A stretch of DNA of 41,145 nucleotides from Euzebyales bacterium. GTDB lineage: Bacteria; Actinomycetota; Nitriliruptoria; Euzebyales; JAHELV01. The notes under the pieces are model-generated. The model searched no databases, was not told where the DNA came from, and saw only the letters and a list, made by a program, of their open reading frames with translations. The position numbers and the translations under genes were made by a program. The stretch covers positions 1 through 41,145 of the forward strand of contig DATHVN010000127.1 in assembly GCA_035461305.1 (NCBI GenBank). The letters are read 5' to 3'. Positions 32,374 to 39,879 of this stretch are shown here, piece after piece (the first letter of the stretch is position 1; the number at the start of each line of letters is the position of its first letter).

Positions 32374-32952
32374 ATGACGACGATGTGGCTGGAAGACTTC
32401 GCTGGCGCAACAGACCTGCTCGACCGTCTGATCCGGCAGTGCCGCCAGAGCAGCGCGCTCGGTGTGCTGCCCTACGCCCTTGAGCTGCGCTCGGCCCTCG
32501 ACATGCGGAACGGGCGGTGGCAGGAGGGCCTGGCCAGCGTGACCGAGTCGATCCGCCTGGCCGAGGAGACCCGTCAGGCCAACACCTATTGCGTGTTCTT
32601 CCTGGGGCGCCTGGACGCGGCCATGGGTGCGCGCGGGGACGCCGAGCGCAACCTGGCACGCGCCGACGAGCTGGCGGACGCCTACGGCATCGGGTGCATG
32701 CCGCTGTACACCGGCGCGGGCTGCGGCCTGCTGGAGCTGAGCGCCGACATCGACGCTGCGCTGCACCACCTGGAGCGGGTGCACGACAAGCTCACCTGGC
32801 CCGTTCGAGCGTGCCGGACCGCGATGTGCTTCGGTGAGGTCCTCCGGCGCAACCGCCGGCGCACCGAGGCACGCGAGCACCTGCGCGCGGCGCTCGACTG
32901 CTTCGAGCGCCTCGGCGCCGAGCCGTCGTCGCACGACCAGTCGCGGACCTGA
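32374..32952 (+). pseudogene. fragment of a LuxR-family ATPase regulator: TPR region, internally deleted, no ATPase or HTH
   Basis: The reading frame encodes about 192 residues of helical repeats: TDLLDRLIRQCRQSSALGVL, PYALELRSALDMRNGRWQEG, LASVTESIRLAEETRQANTY and LLELSADIDAALHHLERVHD. This is the TPR-like region found in the middle of large LuxR-type (MalT-like, about 900 residues) regulators. It then jumps to PVRACRTAMCFGEVLRRNRR, RTEAREHLRAALDCFERLGA and EPSSHD, the region just before the missing C-terminal helix-turn-helix. The N-terminal AAA ATPase, a block of the TPRs and the HTH are all absent. The open frame itself is intact, so a short protein might be made, but no start has a convincing ribosome-binding site. 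Confidence 0.7.
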
Positions 32953-32987
32953 TCGCCGCGCACGCGCCGTGAGACGTCGGACCCGGG

Positions 32988-34586
32988 TCACTCGCGGACG
33001 AACGGGTGCACCGGGTGGCGCCCGGTGGACGTCACGGACCTGACCGCGTCGATCATGACGGGGTGGAACGCGTACTCGTCGACGTCGTCGGGGACCTCGA
33101 ACTCGTCGATGTCCGCCAGCGAGTAGAACCGGTGGACCCCCGGCTGCTCGAGGTAGCCCAGCAGCCCGTTCTGCCACAGCACCGACGGCACGTCCGTGTG
33201 CCCGTCGAACACCTCGTCGCCGGCGTTGCGCAGTGTCATCAGGTCCTTGAAGCCAAAGCGGTCGACGCCGACCAGCCCGATGATGTCGCGCAGCTCCCGC
33301 TGCACCGTCTGCGCGTACTCCTGGCTGCTGATGTAGCCCTCGGCGTAGCCGTACAGCGCGGCGTTGCCAGGCATCATGTCGGCCGCGATCTGGTTGGCGC
33401 ACTGGGCGAGCTGCGAGTTGCCGAAGCGCTTGGCCGATTGCGACACGATCCTGCGCAGGGCGGCATCGGGCAGCCGGTCATGCCCCATCGCGCGTTGACG
33501 AAGGATCTCCTGGCACAGCGCGTTGCCCAGCGACACCACATCACGCGGGATCAGCCGGGTGTGGCGCAGCAGGTAGTCGATCGCCTGCTCGTCGATGCCA
33601 CGGCGCTCGTTGTGCACCGTCGTGGTACCCAGCCAGTTGTGCAGTTCGTCCTCCGACGCCCCGGGTGCCATCTGGTAGGACGGCGACAAGCGCCGCAGCT
33701 TGTGGCGCAGCAGCACGTCGATGGAGCCATGTCCCCAGCTCAGGACGCGGATGTGGGGCTCCCCGTGGTACCGCGGGGCGTGCTCGTCGCGGTAGACCGA
33801 GGAGAGCACGATGTCGCGTATGCACGTCACGATGTGCAGGCGGCCCCCGAGCCGTGGGTCGCGCAGCATGCGCATCGTCTCGAAGAACAGGCCTTTCTGG
33901 CAGCGCAGCCAGTACATCGGCGCGCTCGAGAACTCCTCGTCGACCGCGTCGATGTAGAAGAAGATCGGTGGGGTCTCGGCCAGCAACTCGGCCAGCAGGT
34001 CCTCGAGGTCGTCCCAGCGCTGGTCGTCCATGAGGCGCGTGAGCTCGTACCTCGAGTTGCACCGGCCGACGATCGCCCGCAGCTCGCTGTAGACCGCCCG
34101 CGGTCGCCGCACGTCGTCGAGCAGGTCGAGGTAGCGCCGCTTCAGCAGGCGCTCGTCGTCCTCGGACAGGTACGGCAGCAGCGCGGGGTCGGCGAGCAGG
34201 TACGACGCCAGCGAGCGCACGATGGCGCACCGCCACAGCTGCATCCACTTCTCGGTCAGGTACGCGGCGGGGAACCACTGGCACGCCTTGACGATGACCT
34301 CGGTCGACGGGACGCTCTGCTGGATGTGGCAGGCGAACACCGAGTCCTGCCGGTGCTGGTGGTTGTGGAGCCGACGCAGGTAGACGGTCTTGCCCGCTCC
34401 CATGCGTCCGACGATGACGCGCGCCGTCGCGTCGCTCGCGCGCGTCGCCAACGCGCCGAAGGCCGGGTTCCCGCGGAAGTCGACGAAGCCGTCGAGCAGG
34501 TCGTCGAGATCGGCGCGCGACCCGTCGGGGTTGCCGAACGGGCCCACAGGGTCCGTTCGCGGCGCGGCCTGCGACTCCTGCACCAT
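32988..34586 (-). CDS. orphan P-loop NTPase of unknown function
   Basis: 532-residue protein. Walker A is GRMGAGKT (60-67), with the strand before it ATARVIVGRMGAGKTVYLRRL starting about residue 53. A Walker B-like hydrophobic strand ends in acidic residues, IFFYIDAVDEE (about 208-218). HIVTCIRDIVLSSVYRD (about 255) resembles the sensor strand of STAND/KAP-type NTPases, and SWGHGSIDVLLRHKLRRL the family helix. The C-terminal 230 residues are helical and carry no recognised domain, transmembrane segment or HTH. The N-terminus GPFGNPDGSRADLDDLLDGF recalls P-loop proteins that act as sensors in defence or signalling. ATG 34586 follows GGAGGG by about 6 bases. It is monocistronic, intact, and sits between pseudogenes and a long non-coding gap. 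Function not assigned. Confidence 0.8.
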   Translation of the reverse strand: MVQESQAAPRTDPVGPFGNPDGSRADLDDLLDGFVDFRGNPAFGALATRASDATARVIVGRMGAGKTVYLRRLHNHQHRQDSVFACHIQQSVPSTEVIVKACQWFPAAYLTEKWMQLWRCAIVRSLASYLLADPALLPYLSEDDERLLKRRYLDLLDDVRRPRAVYSELRAIVGRCNSRYELTRLMDDQRWDDLEDLLAELLAETPPIFFYIDAVDEEFSSAPMYWLRCQKGLFFETMRMLRDPRLGGRLHIVTCIRDIVLSSVYRDEHAPRYHGEPHIRVLSWGHGSIDVLLRHKLRRLSPSYQMAPGASEDELHNWLGTTTVHNERRGIDEQAIDYLLRHTRLIPRDVVSLGNALCQEILRQRAMGHDRLPDAALRRIVSQSAKRFGNSQLAQCANQIAADMMPGNAALYGYAEGYISSQEYAQTVQRELRDIIGLVGVDRFGFKDLMTLRNAGDEVFDGHTDVPSVLWQNGLLGYLEQPGVHRFYSLADIDEFEVPDDVDEYAFHPVMIDAVRSVTSTGRHPVHPFVRE

Positions 34587-34767
34587 GCGGGCCCTCCGCT
34601 GTGGCCTCGCCACCGCGTCAGCGCGTCACCGCCGACGTCGTACCACCACAACCCTATGGGACGATCCCGCCGCTGACGAGGCCCACACCGGGCCACGCAG
34701 GACGGTCGCGGGTGCAGCCGCCACGAGGCGACCCGCTGCCCCGCGGCACGCCAGCGGATCTTCGGGG

Positions 34768-34797
34768 TTGACCTGCGCGACACGACGCTCCTACCAT
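34768..34797 (+). promoter_or_regulatory. predicted promoter in the 34587-35115 gap
   Basis: TTGACC (34768-34773), an 18-base spacer and TACCAT (34792-34797) form a reasonable -35/-10 pair reading towards the redox operon. Transcription from about 34804 would give a leader of about 310 bases before the ATG at 35116. The gap upstream, 34587-34767, shows no gene. Confidence 0.45.
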
Positions 34798-34803
34798 CCC
34801 CAC

Positions 34804-35089
34804 CGGACTCAGCAGCCCGACCGATCGGCGAGGTGGGTTCGGCACCCCGGTCCCGACGGGGTCCAACGGCATGCGCGGGTCGTGGGTAGAGAGCTGAGCC
34901 TGACGGTAGGTGGGTGCCCATGGCCGGCATCACGGCGTTGCGGACGGCGGGGACGACATCCGCGCCGCATCAGACGCATGACGCGGTGACCGATGCACCG
35001 CGGTACCCGCCCGGTTCCCCGCCAATGACGATCGCGACATGTCACCTGCTCGCGATCACAACCAGACAGGCCCGCCTCGGCGGGCCTTT
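34804..35089 (+). ncRNA. candidate structured leader or small RNA (unassigned)
   Basis: This non-coding stretch between a predicted promoter and a strong terminator is about 285 bases, with no believable reading frame. It ends in two consecutive hairpins: GATCGCGA/TCGCGATC (35030-35037 with 35050-35057) and the terminator at 35068-35089. It could be an attenuating leader of the redox operon or an independent small RNA. No known riboswitch class, tmRNA, RNase P or SRP RNA was recognised. Confidence 0.35.
35068..35089 (+). terminator. intrinsic terminator hairpin just upstream of a start codon
   Basis: AGGCCCGCC-TCGG-style hairpin: AGGCCCGCC pairs with GGCGGGCCT across a 2-base loop region and is followed by TTTC. 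It lies 27 bases upstream of ATG 35116 and just before the AAGGAGG ribosome-binding site, so read-through must occur, or another start be used, for the operon to be expressed. Confidence 0.75.
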
Positions 35090-35115
35090 CCTGCTGTGTG
35101 CGCAAGGAGGCGACC

Positions 35116-36168
35116 ATGGTGAGGTTCAGCTACGTCCAGGTCCCCGACTATCCGTTGGCCGACTGCATCGAGAACATCCGGGCGGCTGACGAGCTCGGGT
35201 TCTACGCCTGCTACAGCGTCGACGAGACCTGGCACAAGGACATGTGGCTGCTGTTCGCGGCCGCGGCAGACAAGACGAGCACGATCCGGATGGGCCCGAA
35301 CGTCACGCACGTGATCCTGCGGGAACCGACGCTCATCGCCCAGCAGCTGGCGACCCTCGACGAGCTGACCAACGGCCGCGCCGAGGCCGTCGTCAGCTTC
35401 GGCAACCTCGGGCTGCTGCACCAGTACGGCATCGACTGGAGGCAGATGAAGCCGTTGTCGCGCCTGCGCGAGGGCATGCACGTCCTCCGGACCTTCCTCG
35501 ACGACGGCACGATCACATTCGACGGTGAGTTCTTCAGCTACTCGGGGCTGTACACGTTCGCGCGTCCGGTCCAGGAGCGGGTGCCGCTGAAGCTGGGTGG
35601 GATGGGCGGACCGAAGTCGTTCGAGCTGGCCGGCGAGATCGCCGACGGGCTGCACCACGCGCTGGGCTACTCGCGCGAGAACTACGACTACGTCGCCGAG
35701 CACTTCCGCGCCGGCGCACAGCAGGCCGGTCGGGACGCCGACGACCTTGATCTCGGGGCGTGGTTGTGCATGTCGGTCGGCGAGGACTCGCAGGCCGCGA
35801 AGGACGCCGCGCGCATCATGGTGGCCTTCTACATCTCCTCCATGCCGGAGAGCCAGCTGCAGCGCCACGGTCTGGAGGCGTCCGAGTTGCAGCCGATCGT
35901 CGATGCGCTGGGCGAGGGCAAGGTCGACAAGGCGATCGAGATGACCAGCCCCGAGCTGGCCGCGACCCTGTCGGTCGCCGGCACCCCCGAGGAGTGCGTC
36001 GAGCAGCTGCAGGCCGACATCCTGCCGACGGGCGTCAACCACGTGATCGCCGCGCTGACGGACCCCGCGCTCGTGGAGCTGTTCACGGGCAGGCAGATCA
36101 CGGACGTGCCCGACACCAAGGGACAGCTGCAGCTGATCGCCGACCGGATGATGCCAGCCCTGGGCTAG
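35116..36168 (+). CDS. LLM-class (probably F420-dependent) oxidoreductase
   Basis: 350-residue luciferase-like TIM barrel of the group that includes F420-dependent methylene-tetrahydromethanopterin reductase-like proteins. Features are VRFSYVQVPDYPLADCIENI (N-terminal strand), IRAADELGFYACYSVDETWH, TIRMGPNVTHVILREPTLIA (about 54-73), and TLDELTNGRAEAVVSFGNLG, which matches the conserved GR-x-x-x-G cofactor loop region. KLGGMGGPKSFELAGEIADG (about 162-181) is the phosphate site with the Mer-like GGxGP motif. ATG 35116 has AAGGAGG at good spacing; an in-frame ATG at 35098 lies before the ribosome-binding site and is rejected. It is the first gene of the operon with the Fe-S and FAD proteins, suggesting oxidation of a common substrate series. 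Cofactor identity is inference. Confidence 0.88.
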   Translation: MVRFSYVQVPDYPLADCIENIRAADELGFYACYSVDETWHKDMWLLFAAAADKTSTIRMGPNVTHVILREPTLIAQQLATLDELTNGRAEAVVSFGNLGLLHQYGIDWRQMKPLSRLREGMHVLRTFLDDGTITFDGEFFSYSGLYTFARPVQERVPLKLGGMGGPKSFELAGEIADGLHHALGYSRENYDYVAEHFRAGAQQAGRDADDLDLGAWLCMSVGEDSQAAKDAARIMVAFYISSMPESQLQRHGLEASELQPIVDALGEGKVDKAIEMTSPELAATLSVAGTPEECVEQLQADILPTGVNHVIAALTDPALVELFTGRQITDVPDTKGQLQLIADRMMPALG

Positions 36169-36274
36169 TGGGACGTCCGTCGGACCCGGCAGGCACGGGT
36201 GGAGCGCCCAACTCCGGCGACGCGCCGTCCGACCGCCCGTGCCGCCGGCGACGACCGCGTGAGAGGAGCAGGAT

Positions 36275-37543
36275 GTGACCGACGTCGACCCCGTCACCGA
36301 GACCTTCGTCGAGCAGTGGCGCGACCATGCCTACAGCTGCTTCAGCTCGGGGCACAAGTTCTGCCGCAACGTGTGCCCGGTGATGGGTGTCACGCAGGAC
36401 GAGAACCACTCGCCAACCGCGTTCCACGCCAACGTCGTCGCGATGGAGCAGGGACTGGTCTCACTCGACGACGTCGCACGCGACTACGTCCACTGCACGC
36501 AGTGCGGGGCATGTGAGACGCGCTGCCCCAACACGCTGATGGCCGGGGACTTCTACCGGCACCGCACCCGCACGGTCGACCTGGTCAAGGCCATGCGGGC
36601 GCTGGCCGTCGACAACGGCATCGAGCAGCCGGGCTGGAAGCGGTGGGTCGACGAGACCGTCCGGGTCCGCAGCGAGCCGGTGCTGGACGTGCCGGTCGAG
36701 CAGGAACGGGTGGCCGACTGGGCCGACGGGCTGGACCTGCCGATCGGCGGCGAGACGATCCTGTTCGTCGACTGCGAGGCGGCCTTCTACCGCACGTCGC
36801 TGCCGCGGGCGGTCGCCAGGATCCTCCAGGCCGGCGGCGTCGCCTTCGGGCTGATGCGCGAACAGTGGTGCTGCGGCGGACCGTCCCGCGAGATGGGCTA
36901 CGTGGACACCGCGCGGGAGTTCGCCCGGCACAACCTCACCGACTGGCGCGAGAGCGGCGTGCGCCGCGTGATCGCGCTGGACCCGCACGACTACGTCAGC
37001 TTCACCGAGGACTACGCCGAGTACTTCGGTGACGACTACGACATCGAGATCGTCTTCATCACCGAACTGGTCGCCGAGCTCGTCCGCGACGGCCGACTGC
37101 AGCTGACCAACCCGATCGAGGCGGTGGTGACCTACCACGACGCGTGCCGGCTGAACAAGCGCCGGGGGATCTTCGAGTCGCCGCGGGAGATCCTGCGCGC
37201 CATCCCGGGCGTGGAGTTCCGTGACGTCGACCACGTGACCCAGTGGTCCTACTGCTCGGGAGCGGGGGGTGGGCTGGCCGTCGAGCGCCCGGACCTCACC
37301 GCGGCCATCAGCAACCAGCGGTTGGATCGCGCGGCCGCCCTGGAGGTCGACACGCTGGTGTCCGCCTGCGTGTGGTCCGAGCGTCCGCTCAGCAAGGCCG
37401 GCGCAGACCGCGGCATCGAGGTCCGCGACCTCATGGAGATGGTCGCCGAGGCGGCGGGCGTCAGCGACGACCCCCCACGTCGCCCCGGAACGGCTCCCGG
37501 GCCCGCGGGTGACCGGTCCGCTCAGGACGGAGGTCCGGCATGA
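36275..37543 (+). CDS. (Fe-S)-binding oxidoreductase, GlcF/HdrD-like (CCG domains)
   Basis: 422-residue protein with an N-terminal ferredoxin-like region and two cysteine-rich (CCG) domains, as in glycolate oxidase GlcF, GlpC and HdrD. The second cluster motif is complete: C74-x2-C77-x2-C80-x3-C84P (HCTQCGACETRCP). The first is irregular: C22, C30 and C34 (SCFSSGHKFCRNVCP) without the usual four-cysteine spacing. CCG-type motifs are EQWCCGGPSREMG (about 203-215), YHDACRLNKRRG and YCSGAGGGLAVERPD. It would pass electrons from the FAD partner towards the quinone pool or another acceptor. GTG 36275 follows GAGAGGAGCAGGAT. The stop overlaps the next start by four bases, so a complex with the FAD protein is very likely. 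Confidence 0.9.
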   Translation: MTDVDPVTETFVEQWRDHAYSCFSSGHKFCRNVCPVMGVTQDENHSPTAFHANVVAMEQGLVSLDDVARDYVHCTQCGACETRCPNTLMAGDFYRHRTRTVDLVKAMRALAVDNGIEQPGWKRWVDETVRVRSEPVLDVPVEQERVADWADGLDLPIGGETILFVDCEAAFYRTSLPRAVARILQAGGVAFGLMREQWCCGGPSREMGYVDTAREFARHNLTDWRESGVRRVIALDPHDYVSFTEDYAEYFGDDYDIEIVFITELVAELVRDGRLQLTNPIEAVVTYHDACRLNKRRGIFESPREILRAIPGVEFRDVDHVTQWSYCSGAGGGLAVERPDLTAAISNQRLDRAAALEVDTLVSACVWSERPLSKAGADRGIEVRDLMEMVAEAAGVSDDPPRRPGTAPGPAGDRSAQDGGPA

Positions 37544-39057
37544 CAGGGGTGCTGCCGGTCGGCATCGCCGACCACGTGATCGACGAGCTCCTCGCGATCT
37601 GCGGCGACGACGGGGTGCGGGTGGACCGTCCCGCACGGGTGAACCGCACGCGTGTGCCGGCGCCCTTCCGGGTCCACCGCTGGGCCGAGCACGTCCCCGA
37701 TGTGGTCGTGCTGCCGCGATCGACCGAGCAGACCGCCGAAGTCGTGCGGCTGGCCAACAGGGAACGGATCCCGGTCGTGCCACGCGCGGCAGGGACCGGC
37801 CTGACCGATGGCGCGACCCCGCTGCGGCACGGCATCCTGCTCGACGTCAAGCGGATGAACCAGATCCGCGACATCGACCTGGTCGACCGCACCGTCACGG
37901 TGGGGCCGGGCATCAGCATGCTCAAGCTCAACGAGGTGCTGCGTCCACACGGCGTGATCTATCCCGACGACCCCGCGAGCTACCCGTGCTCGATGGTCGG
38001 TGGACGCATCGGCACGGGCGGCTGGTCACTGATCGGCGCCCGCTACGGCCACACCCGCGACCTCGTCATGTCGATGACCGTCGTCCTGCCGACCGGCGAC
38101 GTCGTGCAGGTCGGCGAGGGCGGCGGGCGCAAGCTGCGGAAGGCATCGACGGGGTTCAGCCTCAAGCAGCTGTTCATGGGCCACGAGGGCACGCTCGGCG
38201 TGGTGACCGAGGCCACCCTCGAACTGGTCCCCCGCCCGGAGGTCGAGTTCGCCGCCTTCTTCGGCTATCCCGACTACCGGACGGCGTACGCGTCGACCGG
38301 TGCGCTGGCGAAGTCCGGGTTCGCCACGCTGGCCGGGGTCGTGCTGTTCGACGAGTGGAAGCTTGCGTACCTGCGCCGCGACGACGAGGCCTACATCGAG
38401 CAGCCAGAGTCGCTCAGGGCGGTCGTGGCGCTGGCCGCGTACGGCAACCGTGACGAGGTGACGCCTGCGGCGAGGGCGCTGATGCGCATCGGCCGCGAGA
38501 CGGGCGGCGACTACCTCGGTGATGAGGTGTCCCAGGGCGACTGGGCGGCACGCCACGACCGCTACGCGATCCCGCTGCACGGCCGCGCGCCCGACGGCCA
38601 GGTGGTGCCGATGTCGTGGCACTGCGAGGACGCCGCACTCAACTACAGCGTGCTGCCGCAGGTGCGCGAGGAGTGGCACGCCATCGTCGCGCGGCACCGC
38701 GAGCGGTACGGCATCTTCGACGACTGGGGCATGTTCGCCTACACCAACGGCGCCTACAAGCCGTGGGGCGACTACCTGGTCGAGATCGACGTCGGCATCT
38801 GGGAGCAGCGGCTCGACGACGAGGCGTGGGAGGGCTGGGTCAACTGCAAGCGGGAGATCACCGAGGTCACACTGAAGTACGGCGGGTCGATCAGCGCGTG
38901 CCACGGCGCCAGCCGCGAGGGTGACGTGGAGTACGTCCCCACCGAGCTGGGCGGCGCCTTCGACGTCATGAAGCAGATCAAGCGGACGCTGGACCCCAAC
39001 AACGTCATGAACCCTGGCAAGTACCTCCTGGACCAGGCCTACGAGGAGACACCATGA
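37540..39057 (+). CDS. FAD-linked oxidase, GlcD/D-lactate dehydrogenase type
   Basis: 505-residue flavoprotein of the vanillyl-alcohol oxidase fold. The FAD_binding_4 domain (about 40-225) has VVLPRSTEQTAEVVRLANRE, the pyrophosphate loop VPRAAGTGLTDGATPLRHGI (about 86-105), VTVGPGISMLKLNEVLRPHG and GGRIGTGGWSLIGARYGHTR. FMGHEGTLGVVTEATLELVP closes the domain. The C-terminal cap continues to FDVMKQIKRTLDPNNVMNPG, the standard end of GlcD-type oxidases. The pair with the Fe-S protein suggests oxidation of a 2-hydroxy acid or similar alcohol; the substrate is not readable. The ATGA overlap couples it to the Fe-S gene, and its own stop overlaps the start of the 79-residue protein by four bases. 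Confidence 0.92.
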   Translation: MTGVLPVGIADHVIDELLAICGDDGVRVDRPARVNRTRVPAPFRVHRWAEHVPDVVVLPRSTEQTAEVVRLANRERIPVVPRAAGTGLTDGATPLRHGILLDVKRMNQIRDIDLVDRTVTVGPGISMLKLNEVLRPHGVIYPDDPASYPCSMVGGRIGTGGWSLIGARYGHTRDLVMSMTVVLPTGDVVQVGEGGGRKLRKASTGFSLKQLFMGHEGTLGVVTEATLELVPRPEVEFAAFFGYPDYRTAYASTGALAKSGFATLAGVVLFDEWKLAYLRRDDEAYIEQPESLRAVVALAAYGNRDEVTPAARALMRIGRETGGDYLGDEVSQGDWAARHDRYAIPLHGRAPDGQVVPMSWHCEDAALNYSVLPQVREEWHAIVARHRERYGIFDDWGMFAYTNGAYKPWGDYLVEIDVGIWEQRLDDEAWEGWVNCKREITEVTLKYGGSISACHGASREGDVEYVPTELGGAFDVMKQIKRTLDPNNVMNPGKYLLDQAYEETP

Positions 39058-39293
39058 TCGGCTTCCTGCTGTCGCGCCAGGAGCCACCCGAGCCGCGACG
39101 GATCAAGCACGACGTGGTGATGCGCTTCGACGACGTCTACGAGGTCGACCCGACGCTGATGCAGACGATCACCCAGGACGACATGCCGGCGTGGGACACG
39201 CATCGCATCGTCGCCCACCGCTGGGATCACCTGGACTGGATGCACGACCACTTCGCCGACGCGGTGCTGTCGGCGGAGGACCTCGAGGAGTAG
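39054..39293 (+). CDS. 79-aa acidic protein coupled to the FAD oxidase gene, function unknown
   Basis: I do not recognise this family. The ATG overlaps the FAD oxidase stop (ATGA). The protein starts MIGFLLSRQEPPEPRRIKHD, is acidic and aromatic in the middle (RFDDVYEVDPTLMQTITQDD) and ends with a His/Asp/Trp-rich helix (HRIVAHRWDHLDWMHDHFAD) and AVLSAEDLEE. Seven histidines and many carboxylates in the C-terminal half could bind metal, and the size suits a small subunit or maturation factor of the oxidase complex. There is no signal peptide, cysteine pair or membrane segment. Codon use looks like its neighbours. Translational coupling is the main evidence that it is real and works with the two upstream proteins. 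Confidence 0.8.
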   Translation: MIGFLLSRQEPPEPRRIKHDVVMRFDDVYEVDPTLMQTITQDDMPAWDTHRIVAHRWDHLDWMHDHFADAVLSAEDLEE

Positions 39294-39307
39294 CCGGCGC
39301 AGCCGGC
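39293..39307. terminator. short GC hairpin between convergent operons
   Basis: GCCGGC-GCA-GCCGGC spans the end of the 79-aa gene and the gap to the convergent HD-domain gene, 6 bases before its stop. It could serve both directions, but has only a six-base stem and no T-run. Confidence 0.4.
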
Positions 39308-39312
39308 GTGCA

Positions 39313-39879
39313 TCACAGGGTGGCGTGTGTCGGTCGGGCGAGCACCTCGCGGACCATCGGCTCGAAGAACGTCAGCGGCAGCCAGTCGTAGTCGGGGTCG
39401 AACGAGCACTGGTCGTAGTCGGCACAGAAGTCGACCGTCGCCTGATAGTAGGGGTGGTCGCGGTACCGCTCCCTGGCGTGCGGGTCGCCCCCGGTGTGGT
39501 GGAAGTAGTACACGCCCTGGAACAGCCCGTGGTGCCGGACGATCCAGTGGTTGCGCTCCGACACGTAGGGCCGCAGCACGGCGGCGGCGACCTCCGAGTG
39601 GTTGGCCGGGCCGAGTACGTCGCCGATATCGTGCAGCAGGACGCACACCACGGTCTCGGTGTCCTCCCCCGCCCGGTGGGCCCGGGTCGCGGCCTGCAGC
39701 GAGTGCTCGAGACGGGTCACCCTGTAGCCGGCGGGCAGGTCCATGGCGCGCAGCCAGTCGAGCACGCGGTCGGCGAAGGCGTCCAGGTCGCGCTGCTCGA
39801 TCTGGGCCAGCAGCGCATACTCCTCGGCCGTCCCGTCCTGCATCCGCGTGAAGGCGACCGTCCGCCGCCGCGCGCTCAC
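39313..39879 (-). CDS. HD-domain protein, PhnZ/TmpB-like di-iron oxygenase candidate
   Basis: 188-residue HD-superfamily protein. Candidate metal ligands are H59 in RLEHSLQ, H83-D84 in LLHDIGD, H94 in ANHSE, H116/H117 in VRHHGLF, and an acidic residue in FCADYDQCSFDPDYD (D154, D156, D161 or D163). This matches the PhnZ/TmpB group of mixed-valent di-iron oxygenases that split C-P bonds, including the LEHSLQ and NHSE spacing. PhnZ has Y24 and E27 seven to ten residues before LEH; here the region is LPAGYRVTRLEH, which has a Tyr but not the same Tyr/Glu pair, so the substrate may differ. A plain HD phosphohydrolase is the alternative. GTG 39879 overlaps the stop of the oxygenase gene by four bases; ATG at residue 13 is another possible start. 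Confidence 0.75.
   Translation of the reverse strand: MSARRRTVAFTRMQDGTAEEYALLAQIEQRDLDAFADRVLDWLRAMDLPAGYRVTRLEHSLQAATRAHRAGEDTETVVCVLLHDIGDVLGPANHSEVAAAVLRPYVSERNHWIVRHHGLFQGVYYFHHTGGDPHARERYRDHPYYQATVDFCADYDQCSFDPDYDWLPLTFFEPMVREVLARPTHATL

Noticed and set aside
33006-34676. A plus-strand open frame of 556 codons opposite the P-loop NTPase.
   Set aside because: Shadow frame rich in Arg, Val and His; the minus strand carries Walker motifs and a ribosome-binding site.
34981-35020. ACCGCGG in the leader before the redox operon, reminiscent of a T-box riboswitch.
   Set aside because: The essential UGGN that pairs with the tRNA end is not present (the sequence is AUGC), no specifier loop was found, and the downstream gene is not an amino-acid gene.
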